A stretch of DNA of 64,000 nucleotides from Microvirga sp. BSC39 (GCF_000739015.1 NZ_JPUG01000063.1:1-64000); one strand, 5' to 3'; counted from the stretch's first letter, positions 1 to 9,816 are shown. The notes: a model not told the origin generated them from the letters alone. Numbers and translations are program-made.

Positions 1-153
1 GTCGGAGCGAGGATGTCGGGTTCCGGGCTCATGATCCGCCTCCTGTGCGGCGGCCAGAGACTGGCGGATGAGGCTGCCGATCAGCACCACCAGGCGTCGG
101 CGCCGGTCGGGCGGCAGGTCCTGCCAGTGGAGGGGTGTCGCTCGCGGGGTCAT
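1..153 (-). CDS. Small hypothetical protein, partial, runs off the window
   Basis: A minus-strand reading frame opens at an ATG at 153 and stays open to the window edge (51 codons visible). It contains the stretch LHWQDLPPDRRRRLVVLIG followed by an amphipathic, Arg-rich helix. Short ORFs of this look occur next to recombinase genes in rhizobial mobile elements; that is from memory and not tested here. It lies next to the broken end of the IS630 transposase, so it may belong to the element that interrupted it. Function unknown. Confidence 0.4.
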   Translation of the reverse strand, partial: MTPRATPLHWQDLPPDRRRRLVVLIGSLIRQSLAAAQEADHEPGTRHPRSD

Positions 154-227
154 GGCGTGTGGCCACCCATAAGGCCAAGGCGCGCAGCGCCTGATGGCCC
201 AGTCGTGGTGTCAATGGAACCTCACGT

Positions 228-1053
228 TCAGCGGTTCCACGTTGGTCCGATCTCAATCGGGTTCAGATCCGGACTGTAGGGTGGCAGGAACAGGAACCAG
301 GCGCCCTTTTGCTTGAGAAACTGCGCGGCTTTCTCGCTTTTGTGCGCGGGCAGGTTGTCGAGGATCACCACGTCGCCCTGCGACAGGGTTGGAGCAAGCT
401 GGGTCTCCACATAGGTCTCAAAGATCCGCCGGGTCATGGGCCCGTCGATCACCCAGGGGGCACTCAGCCCATAGCAGCGCAGGCCCGCGATGAAGGTTTG
501 GGTCAGCCAATGGCCGAAGGGCGCCTTGGCATACAGGCGCTGCCCCTTGGGACAGCGGCCGCGCAGGCGCGTCATCTTGGTGGAGGTGCCGGTCTCATCC
601 AGAAACACGAGCCGGTGCGGCTCCTGACGCATGCGGGGCTGACGCTTCGTGCGCCAGTGCTCGCGGGCTTGGCGCACGTCGGAGCGTCCTTGTTCGCTGG
701 CCCGCAGCGTTTTTTTTGAAGCTATAGCCCTGGCGGATGAACCAGTGTGAGATTGACGCGGGCGTGACCGTCGTGCCGAGGGCTGCCAGTTCTGCGGCGA
801 GCTGCGGCATGGTGATGTCGTCCTTTTCGGTCACGCGGCGGAGCAGGAAGTCGCGGTGCGGGTCGAGCTTGGAGTAGCGCCAGCCGCCCTCCGGTTTGGC
901 GGCCAGGCTGCCGGTGGTCCGATACGCCGCCATCAGCCGCACCACGAAGGCGACGGAGACCTCGAAGTGCCGAGCAGCCTCATGGCAGGAATGGCCCGCC
1001 TCGACAAAGCGCGCCACTCGGCGGCGCAGATCCAGCGAGGAGGACTTGGTCAT
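228..1053 (-). pseudogene. IS630-family transposase, two-frame and 3'-truncated
   Basis: The 5' frame (ATG at 1053) encodes the IS630 helix-turn-helix half (LDLRRRVARFVEAGHS, then a second HTH ending GYSFKK). A second frame, overlapping from about 717, carries the DDE half: LVFLDETG (first Asp), [11 protein letters not shown] (second Asp) and SPDLNPIE (Glu). The switch falls on a run of eight A residues (T at 710-717 on the plus strand); reading seven instead of eight gives the expected family join [10 protein letters not shown]. This could be programmed slippage, common in IS630, or a simple indel. After NPIE near 245 the sequence diverges and stops within a few codons, so the C-terminal helix and one inverted repeat are missing. 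The copy is probably dead. Confidence 0.85.
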
Positions 1054-1430
1054 CGCTCATCTCCTCCCAAGAGGGCCAGGATGAGTGAATCACGAAGCCG
1101 TCACGCCGCATAGCCCCAACGACTCCGTCGGAACTGCCGCTGCTCTAGCGAGATGCAGCTTCTGTGGTCAATCTGTCCTCATCAACATCTGCTCGCCTTA
1201 GGGCCATCATCCCTGCCATTGTGGCGGGATGACACAAGGTGGAGTCATGTTCCTTCAGAAGCGATCGGCCTTTATGGTCCTGAGACCAACAGGTGCGGAT
1301 CGGAAGTAGTCCAGATTCTTGTGCTATAGCGTCTGCACGGACCTGCTGCAGGTTGGATGCGCGATGCCGGATCGCCAATTCGAGTATACTGCAAGACAAG
1401 TGTCTAGCCTTTCTCGTCACGAACTTAGGC
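1054..1430. other. Gene-free stretch beside IS630 remnant
   Basis: This holds the presumed outer end of the IS630 copy (about 1054-1140) and then about 290 bases without a convincing gene. A 105-codon minus-strand frame spans 1145-1462 but it overlaps the downstream gene's end and its composition does not look coding. I could not define an inverted-repeat terminus because the other end of the IS is lost. Confidence 0.4.
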
Positions 1431-2339
1431 CTATGAGACCGACTTGCGAGAAGCAAGTGCACTAGCCAACAGAATGGAGATCGCAGTCAGCTCTTGATCC
1501 AAACGGCCGGCTTTGGCCTTTGCCTCCGCTGGCCATCCTGATTGATCGTCGCCGAAGCGGTGGCAGAAATCATCAAATGCGTCTTCTAGCTCGCGCTGTC
1601 GTTTCATAAGTTTCTGAGACTCTGGAGTAGGGTTCCGGTCAGCGGCCCTGGTATCATTGTGCTGCTTCTCTATAGAGCATTCGTGCCTTGGAGGCTGCAT
1701 TTCATCCTGGCTAGGCAAGCAATTGCCTGCTTCAGCCTGCTCCGTCGCCTCGAACTGGATCGCCTTTTGTTGGGCAACAGTCACGTGCTGGCGATGCTCA
1801 AATCCAAATGCCGACGGTCCAAACGTCTCGTTGGGAAGTTTGTCAGAAGTGGCTGCTTCGATCACAATAGGTGTATTAACAGCTGGAACTGACAAAAGCC
1901 TTACACGGTCGGTGCCACTTGCAAGAGCATCAGATGCCCAGGTGCCCTGATGCGGCAACTTAACCCTGTTGTCTGATGACGACAGTGTCGTTTGCTCAAC
2001 TGGCGCCTCACTCTTGCGGGGTTGATCATGTGAAATATCTGGATGCTGCGAGCTGATTCCCGCCATCTGAGCGTCCGAATTACCGCTGGAATCTCGTTTC
2101 CTACGCCTTTGCGGTGGCTTGATCTGATGCTCAGTGGCCAACGCGATCACCAGGTCGGCTTCATCAATCAGTACCTGCTTCGCTGCAATAGCCTTCTCGG
2201 TTTCCTGCCGCTTTCTTTCACGAATCGTCTCGATCTGCTGAAGCAGTTTCTCCTTGTGCTTCTGCGCACGGGCGAGGGCCAAGCCCGGACGCTCGCTGCC
2301 CCATGGATATTTTGTTTCGAACTTGCGTTTCCTGCTCAT
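1431..2339 (-). CDS. Hypothetical protein with N-terminal coiled coil
   Basis: This encodes 302 residues from an ATG at 2339 preceded by AGAGG; upstream in-frame codons to 2402 lack a ribosome site. The N-terminus (MSRKRKFETKYPWGSERPG) leads into a highly charged helix (about residues 20-70, ARAQKHKEKLLQQIETIRERK) that should form a coiled coil. The middle is low-complexity and polar. The C-terminus (QRELEDAFDDFCHRFGDD) is again helical. No enzyme motif is visible. Its place in an accessory region 2 kb from a relaxase suggests a plasmid or mobile-element protein, but this is inference. Confidence 0.6.
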   Translation of the reverse strand: MSRKRKFETKYPWGSERPGLALARAQKHKEKLLQQIETIRERKRQETEKAIAAKQVLIDEADLVIALATEHQIKPPQRRRKRDSSGNSDAQMAGISSQHPDISHDQPRKSEAPVEQTTLSSSDNRVKLPHQGTWASDALASGTDRVRLLSVPAVNTPIVIEAATSDKLPNETFGPSAFGFEHRQHVTVAQQKAIQFEATEQAEAGNCLPSQDEMQPPRHECSIEKQHNDTRAADRNPTPESQKLMKRQRELEDAFDDFCHRFGDDQSGWPAEAKAKAGRLDQELTAISILLASALASRKSVS

Positions 2340-4420
2340 ATACCGACGCCTCTGCGATTTCACCCGGAGCAAGACACGGCATAAAAAGGCACGAGGTGCC
2401 AACGGTGAGAGCTCGCAAAGGTGTAACTTTCCCGTTCGTTATAGCTGCGAACGGTAAGTATGGAAACGGAAATAAATTGCAGAAAAGAGATTTTTGACGA
2501 AACCTATTCGGGCCCGAGCGGGTAGTGCTGATGGCGAGCTGCCGGCAACAGGTTGGAAATGGAAATGCTCTTTGCGTGAGATTGTTTGTGCGGCAATCTC
2601 CGTAGCATAACTTACAGCCTCGCAACTTTGAGGTTGTGCTGAATCTTGCATCCCCTGTTAGCTTGGAGGAAATCGAATTGTGATCAAACTCACTGCCGAT
2701 CCGACGCGAAGGCATACCACCGGCAATCTGATCGCCTTTTGGTATCCAGATGCTTCCATCTAGCACGTCTCGGCAAGCCTTGAGCACAGTTGCTGCTCCG
2801 CCACGGTCCATTCTGCGTGGTCTGTAGGCCAGGTGCTCCCATCGCCTGACACTGCCAATCAGCAACGCGATCCGGTTCGCATGGGGAAGAGTCTGGTGAG
2901 CCATACAGGGTAGTTTGTCCGTCAGGACGGTTGATGAGTTTGCCCAAGCTCAGGTGGTGGGGAATAACAACCGGGCAGAATGAAACTGGACCGAAACACT
3001 CCTTTATTCCAAAAAGTCCTGTCAATTCAGACTACGCCGACTTGTTCCAACTCCATGGTCCCACCTGACGGCCAGCCATGGTGTCAGTTATCCTGCCGGT
3101 GATTGTTCAACTCACCTCGTCAGGCCGTGAGTTATTCGTAAGAACAATCTGCCCAGGTGGCATCAACAGCGGCAAACAATAGCCCGGCTCCAATAGCATC
3201 GGTGGGTTCACCTTGGACCATTCCAATTCGGTAATCCAGCCGACCGGCTTGTCTCGAAACTGTCCACATGGGCAGCGACGACAGGTTCGCAGAAACTGAA
3301 GGGATGGCAGCATAGCAGGTTAGATGGGAAGAATGGCAGGTGGAGCAATCTTCCCTATATTCCCAGTGTCACTAATGGCTCTCATCGTCGAAAGCTCCCG
3401 GTTCGCGCCAGCGCTGGTCTGACTCCGCGCGTTGCAGGTAAAGCCCGTCTGTTGAGCGTTCTGAAAGCGCCGTGGGTTCTCTCATCGGCCTGAGTACACA
3501 CCGTGTTCCCGACGCTCAGCGCATCTCATACCCGCGGGCTTGCCGCCGCGATCCTGCCTGAGCGTATTCATGTCAGTTTGTGCTGCCGGAATATCTTTCC
3601 ACGACAGACAAGGAAGCCCTCTCCCTGTGTGCGCGTCCTCAAACCTGAGAGAAATGGACTGCAGGCCGGCAGCGCCAGAACAGGCCAACACGAGCCTTTA
3701 CCAACTAGGTAGGGGCCATAGGCCCCGTTCAATATCCCGTCTGACCCTACGTCGCCGACGGTCAGAGCCTGCGGCGGTTGGATACCTCTGAGGCCCATAG
3801 ACTCCATACAGGGGGCAGAGGAGGTTTAGGGGCAGGATAGGTTATAGGAGGGGCCCAATACCTCAAACGTGCCGCACCTCCGGATGCAGCATGTTTGGCT
3901 CGTTCCACATTGGGCTTTGCGAGGCTGGCCAGGAGTGCTTTGGCCTCACGCCAAACCGTACGATCCAGGCGGATCTTGGCCGGGTAGGAACGAGGCTCAG
4001 GGATGCTGGATCCAGCCCCGCCTCGTAATCCGGGCGCGAGGAACGCGTCCATCATGAATGTTATCGGAGCGCTGGTCGTCGGGAAATGCTCCGAGTGCGA
4101 GCGGACGACGTGCGTGCCTCTGCTCCTGATGGGTCTTACGTCTATGATCCGCAACTCGTGCCGATCACGCATGGTGGAGTTCATGCATGTCCCGTGCGCT
4201 CTACCCTCCGAAGTGTGCGCAGGTCAGTCGAGAGGGCTGCCGGAATCAATTCATCGAACGTAAGATTTAGCCCCAGTCTTTAAGTGACAGGTGAACCGGA
4301 TATCTGGGCGAAGGAGAAGTCACACGCTCCAGACGCACCAAGTTTAAAATTCTGACATATTCATTTTAATTCGCATTTCGCGTATAGTTTGTCATTCCAC
4401 GAGATTACGCAAATCACGTC
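2340..4420. other. 2-kb stretch without a convincing gene, probably decayed
   Basis: Several short open frames occur on both strands, none with a good ribosome site, recognisable domain or sustained coding composition. The best of them (minus strand 3107-3313, CxxCxC near its N-terminus) remains doubtful. The last about 90 bases before the relaxase (4335-4420) are clearly AT-rich against a GC-rich background and could hold its promoter and possibly an oriT. No nick-site motif was recognised. Confidence 0.4.
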
Positions 4421-7024
4421 ATGACTGAAGAACACGCGCTTGAGATTGCCTGTCGGGAACTCGCACAAGAATTGGCAATATCAGGACGGATCGCCGAGGC
4501 GGAACGTCGGGCTCGCGAAAGCCTCAAGCGGCGAAGCTCCTCGTCTCGGGAACTCGCTGCCCTGATTGAGGCCTTCAACACCCCAGGACTGCGGTCAGTC
4601 CGGGATTTCCAATTGTCGGCCCCGTTCAAAACAGCACCAAGGCCAAAAGCACCTGGCTCAGGCGCGGTTACGTTTCACTTTTCGGTAACACACGTCTCAA
4701 AAACAAATCACACGGTCGCCGCCTATGCCCGCCGCTCACCGTCTGGAAATGCGGCCCATTATGGGAGCTATATCGAGCGGGAAGGAGCTGCCGAGACCTT
4801 CATCGATCTGGAGTCTCCTGCATTCGCTACGGGCCATAAGGACTTGAGCAACGGAGGTTTTCGATTCCGAGAGGAAAGTGGCACGGCTCCAGGCAGATAC
4901 GAGGAGGAGGGCGCAGTTGTTGTGTCCTCGTTCGGAAATCTCGGCGACACACGAGAGGAGCGCCTTGAGTTCTGGCGCAAGCTCGACAATGCTGAGCGCA
5001 GCCCACGAAACCATGGCTTCACCATCGATCCCTTCCGAGGTGCCGACTTCTGGGACACGGTCAAACGGTATGCTGACACCGGACACAGCATACCTGAGCA
5101 TCTTGGCAAGGCGATGGACCATTGCCGCGATCGCGTGGACCCGTACAAGGTGCGGCTAGCAGACTCTGAGGCCATCGCCCTTCTCAAGTTTGCTCATACG
5201 ATGGGAGACTTCCAGGCCACTGGTGCGATCAAGGTCTCCCCCGGACGGGGTGGACGGGTCCAGACCCGTATTATCGCGGAACTCCCTCACGAGATTACGG
5301 CGGCCCAGCGTCTGAAGCTGGCAAGGGAATATTGTGAGGCCTTCGAGGAGCAGGGATTACGCTACTGGGCGGTGATCCACGCTCCCGACAAACACAATGA
5401 CCGCAGAAACTTCCACCTTCATATTGTTTTGAGCGAACGGCCGGCCAGGCGGCTCTTTGATCCCGACACGATAACGTCTGATTGGGATTTCGACATTGTC
5501 GAAGAGTATCTCTCCAAGTGCCGCCATAAGCGGACTCGCCGGCGGTTCATGCAACCGCGCATCCGGTCGATGAACAGTAGAGAATGGGTGAAGTCGGAAA
5601 GACAGCGATATTGCACTATTCTCAACAGTGCCCTTGAGAAGGCCGGCAGCCCAAAGCGATATGACTCCCGTTCCTACAAGGATATGGGTGTTCCTCAGAA
5701 GGCCAGAAAGCGCATCGATCCTAAGATTTATGCCAAGGAACGCAAAGGACAACGGACCAAACAGGGGCTCGACGCCGCGCGTCAGCAATGGTCTGCCGCT
5801 ATAGGCGAACTTCATGAGCAGAGCATCAAGGCCGCTACCCACGTCGATCAAACCAGCAGCAAAAACCGGGGATTTCTCAATCTTCTCTATTCCGCAGGTC
5901 ATCCGGACACAGGCGTGATCCGGAACTTGGCCCGCAGGACCACGGATCTCCACAGCCTGCTCTTGTCGGCTGCGCTCGCCGAGATTGCTGCCAACTTTGT
6001 GGCTGACAAGATGGTCTCCCGAGCACGGCTGAAGGCGCCCTCTGACCGTACGAGGGTCGACAAGCTCCTGATCGAGGTCGCATCCGAAATCCGGGCAACA
6101 GAGGTGAAACGGTTCCGAACTCTGGCTGAAAAGGTCTGGGCTGAGTGCGATGAAACAGTTTCGAAGATTGCTCGGATCCGCAATGAATACGTCAGGACAT
6201 TTCAGGAGAACATGTTCAGAGAAATGGTGAGCCGGGTCGCCTCACCCGTCCCAATGCAGCGTCATCAGCCCAAGCCTGTCAAGACGTGGGAAGTGGAGCG
6301 AGCTGAGCTGATGGCTGAGATGGAAGCTCTGGCCGCCAAGTGGCTCCCGAAATACACGCCTCTGTTTGGCCCGTCACCGGAGCCAGAAGCAATCGGAACT
6401 CCTAAGCCCACGACTTCGCGAGGTGCTGAACGCCCTTCGTTGAGGGCCATCTTCGGATCCAAGCCAGCCAGGAGGGAACCTCCTAGTCCGCGGGAGCCGA
6501 GGAGTTCACCCCCGCAGAGTTCACCTCCGCCTACGGCAGATCGATTGAAGCTTGCTTCTACGGAAAAGCCGTCTGATTCAACCAAGACCATGTCTGCCCA
6601 GCCTTCCTCCGTCCTGAAGCCGTTGACGGGTAACGAGAGATCTCACGACCTCCCGAAGAAATCGCAGCAACTAACGAGGCCGGTGAGTGAAACAATTGGC
6701 AGTAAGCTGAACCGGAGTGGATTGGAACGGTCTCCTTTGGAGGAGCTGAAACAACTGAACAAACCAAAGGTGCCTGTTGTGCCACAGACAGAGGATAAGC
6801 CTCACGCTCCTCCTCTGATGCCCGGAGGTGCGCCCCTTATCGTGATCGATGAGGAAGAGGCGAGAGAGCGGAAGAAACGCGACAGGGAAGATCTGACCGC
6901 GACTGCCAACAAGGAACAACCGGCTGCGCCATCGTCAGTAGATAAAGATCGTCAGCTTTCCGCCATGGACATAAAGCGAATGAGAATGAAGATGATATTG
7001 AGAGAAAAGGGGAGGGGTAGGTAG
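4421..7024 (+). CDS. MobA/MobL-type (MOBQ-like) conjugative relaxase
   Basis: This 867-residue protein is predicted to nick a plasmid or mobile-element oriT and stay attached to the 5' end during transfer. The relaxase domain spans about residues 80-400. AAYARRSPSGNAAHYGSY (about 100-117) is the region of the catalytic tyrosine. HAPDKHNDRRNFHLH (320-334) is the metal-binding H-x-H motif of MobA/MobL proteins, preceded by the typical amphipathic segment LPHEITAAQRLKLAREY. Residues 400-640 are basic and helical, and 640-867 are Pro/Ser/Lys-rich and probably disordered. No helicase or primase domain is visible. There are no type IV secretion or coupling-protein genes nearby, so the element would be mobilizable at most. 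The ribosome site is weak; start chosen as the first ATG after the AT-rich leader. Confidence 0.85.
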   Translation: MTEEHALEIACRELAQELAISGRIAEAERRARESLKRRSSSSRELAALIEAFNTPGLRSVRDFQLSAPFKTAPRPKAPGSGAVTFHFSVTHVSKTNHTVAAYARRSPSGNAAHYGSYIEREGAAETFIDLESPAFATGHKDLSNGGFRFREESGTAPGRYEEEGAVVVSSFGNLGDTREERLEFWRKLDNAERSPRNHGFTIDPFRGADFWDTVKRYADTGHSIPEHLGKAMDHCRDRVDPYKVRLADSEAIALLKFAHTMGDFQATGAIKVSPGRGGRVQTRIIAELPHEITAAQRLKLAREYCEAFEEQGLRYWAVIHAPDKHNDRRNFHLHIVLSERPARRLFDPDTITSDWDFDIVEEYLSKCRHKRTRRRFMQPRIRSMNSREWVKSERQRYCTILNSALEKAGSPKRYDSRSYKDMGVPQKARKRIDPKIYAKERKGQRTKQGLDAARQQWSAAIGELHEQSIKAATHVDQTSSKNRGFLNLLYSAGHPDTGVIRNLARRTTDLHSLLLSAALAEIAANFVADKMVSRARLKAPSDRTRVDKLLIEVASEIRATEVKRFRTLAEKVWAECDETVSKIARIRNEYVRTFQENMFREMVSRVASPVPMQRHQPKPVKTWEVERAELMAEMEALAAKWLPKYTPLFGPSPEPEAIGTPKPTTSRGAERPSLRAIFGSKPARREPPSPREPRSSPPQSSPPPTADRLKLASTEKPSDSTKTMSAQPSSVLKPLTGNERSHDLPKKSQQLTRPVSETIGSKLNRSGLERSPLEELKQLNKPKVPVVPQTEDKPHAPPLMPGGAPLIVIDEEEARERKKRDREDLTATANKEQPAAPSSVDKDRQLSAMDIKRMRMKMILREKGRGR

Positions 7025-7067
7025 CCTGCGGCCAAGAAGGGGATTTAGCCGCCTCTATGACGATGTT

Positions 7068-7784
7068 TCAGGACCCACGGGAGGATCTGGTTACTCCTGA
7101 AGTCTTACGACCCGTACTCTCTTGCGGCACCGTCCGTTCTGAGCTCTGAGCCGAGTCGCTCTGCCTTCCTGACGTCATGGTTCTCTTAGTCTTGAGACCC
7201 TTCGCAAGGATAACAGGACCAGCTTTGACTTGTGACGGGCGGACCTTTCCCCGTGGAGACGGAATCGCATCAGCAGGCTCTTGCCCGATCAGGCGCGTCA
7301 GGTTCTCGACTTGGCGGGTGAGGGCTGACTGATCTTGAGCTAACCGCTCTTGCATGGTGATCAGATGCTGGAGGAGATTGGAAAGGTCAGGTGTAAGTCC
7401 TGAGGGGAGTTGCTGTGGCGAGACAGCATCGAAGTGGGTCGGGGAGCGCGGCTGATCCTCGTCTACAGCATCAGATGATTTACCTTCCTTGAGCCTGTCC
7501 AGAAAGCCAGTCCACCCACCTGGAATGGTGGCATCCAGACGGGACCCAATGAAAGTCAGAAACGGGATGTTCAGCCTCTCGGCAATCTGCTCGAGCACCA
7601 GTACAGTCACGTTCGAGGTCATGCGGATCAGGCTGTCCAGGTGCCGGTCGCTGAGGCCTGTGCGCTTGCCGAGTTCCGCCAACGAGAGACGCTCCAGACG
7701 CCGGATCAGGTCGAGATTGGCGCTGACGTTCTGCAGCGTCACGCTATTGGTAAGGTCATCCTCGCTGAAGGACTTGCGGGTCAT
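7068..7784 (-). CDS. XRE-type helix-turn-helix protein with long tail
   Basis: This encodes 238 residues from an ATG at 7784 that has AGGAG about nine bases upstream; an alternative ATG at 7805 lacks good spacing. Residues about 23-70 form a Cro/C1-type HTH (RRLERLSLAELGKRTGLSDR, then VLEQIAERLNIPF). A helical stretch at about 130-165 (LSNLLQHLITMQERLAQDQ) may be a coiled coil. The C-terminal 70 residues are basic and Ser/Thr-rich. It converges with the relaxase, 43 bases from its stop. It is probably a DNA-binding regulator of the mobile region; target unknown. Confidence 0.7.
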   Translation of the reverse strand: MTRKSFSEDDLTNSVTLQNVSANLDLIRRLERLSLAELGKRTGLSDRHLDSLIRMTSNVTVLVLEQIAERLNIPFLTFIGSRLDATIPGGWTGFLDRLKEGKSSDAVDEDQPRSPTHFDAVSPQQLPSGLTPDLSNLLQHLITMQERLAQDQSALTRQVENLTRLIGQEPADAIPSPRGKVRPSQVKAGPVILAKGLKTKRTMTSGRQSDSAQSSERTVPQESTGRKTSGVTRSSRGS

Positions 7785-8019
7785 GCCGAGGGTTCTCCTG
7801 GTCATCGTCCTGATGGTGGAAGTGGGTAAATCACGGAAGTCGCCGCCGCGGAAGTGGCTTCATATCAGTTCGAACGTCATGGTTTCCTGGTTTTGAGAGC
7901 TTGTGTCCACAGGCTCGCACCATCGGCGCATGTATGCTCAACTCTAATCGGCGGCGTCCGACCCTGCCAGGAGCGTCTGGCCGAAGTGCGTTTGCGCCAA
8001 ATCATATCCTCGGGCCATC

Positions 8020-8577
8020 TTACAGGTTGTGGAACTTCACCCGAAACTCGGGGTCGCTGAGAATGCGGGCAGCTTTGGCGAGCCGCAATGCGTCAGCACC
8101 CGCGCGATGCGGATGGGGATAGAGTTGCTCAATCCAGGTCAGCAGGGATGCCGCCTCCGCCGGGTCGAGCCCGGCCTCCTGGGCCAACCCTCCATAAAGC
8201 CTCTCGACATCGCCTACCGCCCAACTCTTCTGTCGGCCGGCCGCGGCATACAGGCGGCCGAGCCACCAGTCATCATGCCGAGGAGCATCCGACACGACGA
8301 GGCGCCCGCGTGTGAGGCCGTCCAGTCGGGTGCAGGCCGCCTCGACCGAGATACCCTCTGCCTCGAGCATGGCTGGCGTGATGCCGTGAATGGCCGCTGA
8401 TTGCGCTGACCAGCCGCTGGTGAAATCCCATATTTCGGACGGCCTAACGAGGAAACTCTCGGGATCTACCTCGTCGTCGAGCACCCAGCCGATCTCGATC
8501 GGAAACGAGGCGGAGCTCAGGCCCGACGCCTCGACGTCGATGAATAGCACTTCAAAGCCGCGGAAGGTCAGTCGCAT
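8020..8577 (-). CDS. DEDDh-family 3'-5' exonuclease
   Basis: A 185-residue protein of the DnaQ-like exonuclease superfamily. ExoI motif FIDVEASGL gives D14 and E16. Acidic residues in VVSDAPRHDDWW (D97, D102/D103) lie in the ExoII region. ExoIII motif HRAGADA gives H157 and D162 with the H-x4-D spacing of DEDDh enzymes. All four metal-binding positions appear intact, so activity on a nucleic-acid 3' end is likely; the substrate is unknown. It is a stand-alone single-domain form. The start has GGAG five bases upstream. It follows a ParS/MbcA-domain gene on the same strand after 34 bases and may share its transcript. Confidence 0.8.
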   Translation of the reverse strand: MRLTFRGFEVLFIDVEASGLSSASFPIEIGWVLDDEVDPESFLVRPSEIWDFTSGWSAQSAAIHGITPAMLEAEGISVEAACTRLDGLTRGRLVVSDAPRHDDWWLGRLYAAAGRQKSWAVGDVERLYGGLAQEAGLDPAEAASLLTWIEQLYPHPHRAGADALRLAKAARILSDPEFRVKFHNL

Positions 8578-8611
8578 GAGATCTCCAACTCAACTGAGCA
8601 GGAGCGGGCGA

Positions 8612-9115
8612 TCAGACGGAGCATGACGAACCCAGCAGGGCCTGCACATGATCAAGCACCCTCTGCGGTCCACCCGCCGTTTGCAGGATGTCAATCGGGC
8701 GCTCGTCAAAGGCGGTGTTGTGGCTCCTCACCCAACTCTCGACTGCTTCCGCATCCCCACCGAGGTCCTGGTTAAGGGCGCGGCTCAGGCGGATGACGGG
8801 AGCGGCGCGCTCGAGCGTCAGCCAATCCTGGATCACAGGCGTCTGGCTCTCCCTACCCTGCTCGACCCCTGAGGCGGACAGGCCCAGGATCGTTGCAAGT
8901 ACCGGATCGGGAAGACTGAGGTGAGCGGCGGCCCGCAGGGTAGCCTTGGACACCAGGACAGCATCCTCCGGGCCCAGCGGCTGGTGCAATTCTCCTGACC
9001 GGGCGCGAGCCCGCTGGCGTTTGTAGTGCCACTCGTTGAGAAGTACTGCGGCCCAAGCCATGCAGCAGACGATCCCCGGCAGGATGACCGTGGCAAACCA
9101 GAACTCAAAGCTCAT
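8612..9115 (-). CDS. Membrane-anchored protein with Xre/MbcA/ParS-type toxin-binding domain
   Basis: This encodes 167 residues from the ATG at 9115 (AAGG about eight bases upstream). Residues about 5-25 (FWFATVILPGIVCCMAWAAV) form one membrane segment, followed by a basic stretch (KRQRARAR). The rest is cytoplasmic: a helical region with PDPVLATILGLSASGVEQ and then VIRLSRALNQDLGGD...W...ERPIDILQTAGGPQRVLDHVQALL, the pattern of the antitoxin C-terminal domain of Xre/MbcA/ParS proteins that binds RES-family toxins. No RES gene is adjacent. A membrane anchor on this domain is unusual. An alternative ATG at 9145 would add ten residues. Confidence 0.65.
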   Translation of the reverse strand: MSFEFWFATVILPGIVCCMAWAAVLLNEWHYKRQRARARSGELHQPLGPEDAVLVSKATLRAAAHLSLPDPVLATILGLSASGVEQGRESQTPVIQDWLTLERAAPVIRLSRALNQDLGGDAEAVESWVRSHNTAFDERPIDILQTAGGPQRVLDHVQALLGSSCSV

Positions 9116-9176
9116 GACCTCTGCCTTATCAGCAGGTGTGGGCATGCTGTGGGAATGCAGGAGGCTATGGGGGCCA

Positions 9177-9803
9177 TCACACGTCAGCTTTGGGAGGAGG
9201 GGAGGTGTTGAGCAGGTCCTGCACGAGGACAAGGAGGGCGCGCTCGTCGAGGGAGCCCAGAGACCAGGGATCCTGAGACAGGTCGAAACCGCGGCTTGCC
9301 ACCAGAACCCTGGCCTTGGCGATCAGAACCGCCACCGAGCTGGCGGGCTGACGGAGAATGGCATCCGCAGCCTCTGCGGCAGCCTGTTGATGCTCCACAT
9401 TCTCCTGATAGGCTGCCGTCAGCCCGATCTCATCAGCCGCCAGCGAGAGCTCGTGATGATGGCGGTGAAGGGCCGTGACGATCGCCTGCACCCGCGGCCA
9501 GAGATGCGGTGAGGCTTTCGCGATCTCGTACAAGGCTGGAATGTCGCGGACGGTGTAGTAGAAGCCGACCTCATTTTCGTGGCACAGGTCAAAGATGGCA
9601 TCGGCTCGGGTGGTCAGGAGAACACCTGGCAGAGGCGGTTTTTTCTGCGACCAGATCTGTTCCAGCTGGTTCAGACGCGTGGCCGAGACAAGGGCATCGG
9701 CCAGCACAGCCTCAAAGGTAGCTTCGAGCTGCACGAGCGAGAGGTTCTCCGAGGCAGCCGGCCGTGAGACATGCGTCGGCCCCTCACGATCCATGTCACT
9801 CAT
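9177..9803 (-). CDS. Hypothetical helical protein
   Basis: This encodes 208 residues. Translation from ATG 9803 is supported by GGAG nine bases upstream; a TTG at 9818 is in frame but would overlap that ribosome site. The protein looks mostly helical (LSLVQLEATFEAVLADALV; WPRVQAIVTALHRHHHELSLAADEIG; AAAEAADAILRQPASSVAVLIAKARVL) with no signal peptide or catalytic motif. It is not a RES toxin: the Arg-Glu-Ser pattern is absent. It is the first gene of a minus-strand run with the ParS-domain gene (61 bases apart) and the exonuclease, and is divergent from a small XRE regulator. Function unknown. Confidence 0.6.
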   Translation of the reverse strand: MSDMDREGPTHVSRPAASENLSLVQLEATFEAVLADALVSATRLNQLEQIWSQKKPPLPGVLLTTRADAIFDLCHENEVGFYYTVRDIPALYEIAKASPHLWPRVQAIVTALHRHHHELSLAADEIGLTAAYQENVEHQQAAAEAADAILRQPASSVAVLIAKARVLVASRGFDLSQDPWSLGSLDERALLVLVQDLLNTSPPPKADV

Positions 9804-9816
9804 GGTGTGTTGCTCC

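Noticed and set aside
2218..2904. 228-codon minus-strand frame
   Set aside because: It overlaps the better-supported coiled-coil gene in another frame and has no coding-like composition.
3107..3313. 68-codon minus-strand frame with CxxCxC
   Set aside because: No ribosome site, no neighbours of known function, and it lies in a decayed stretch.
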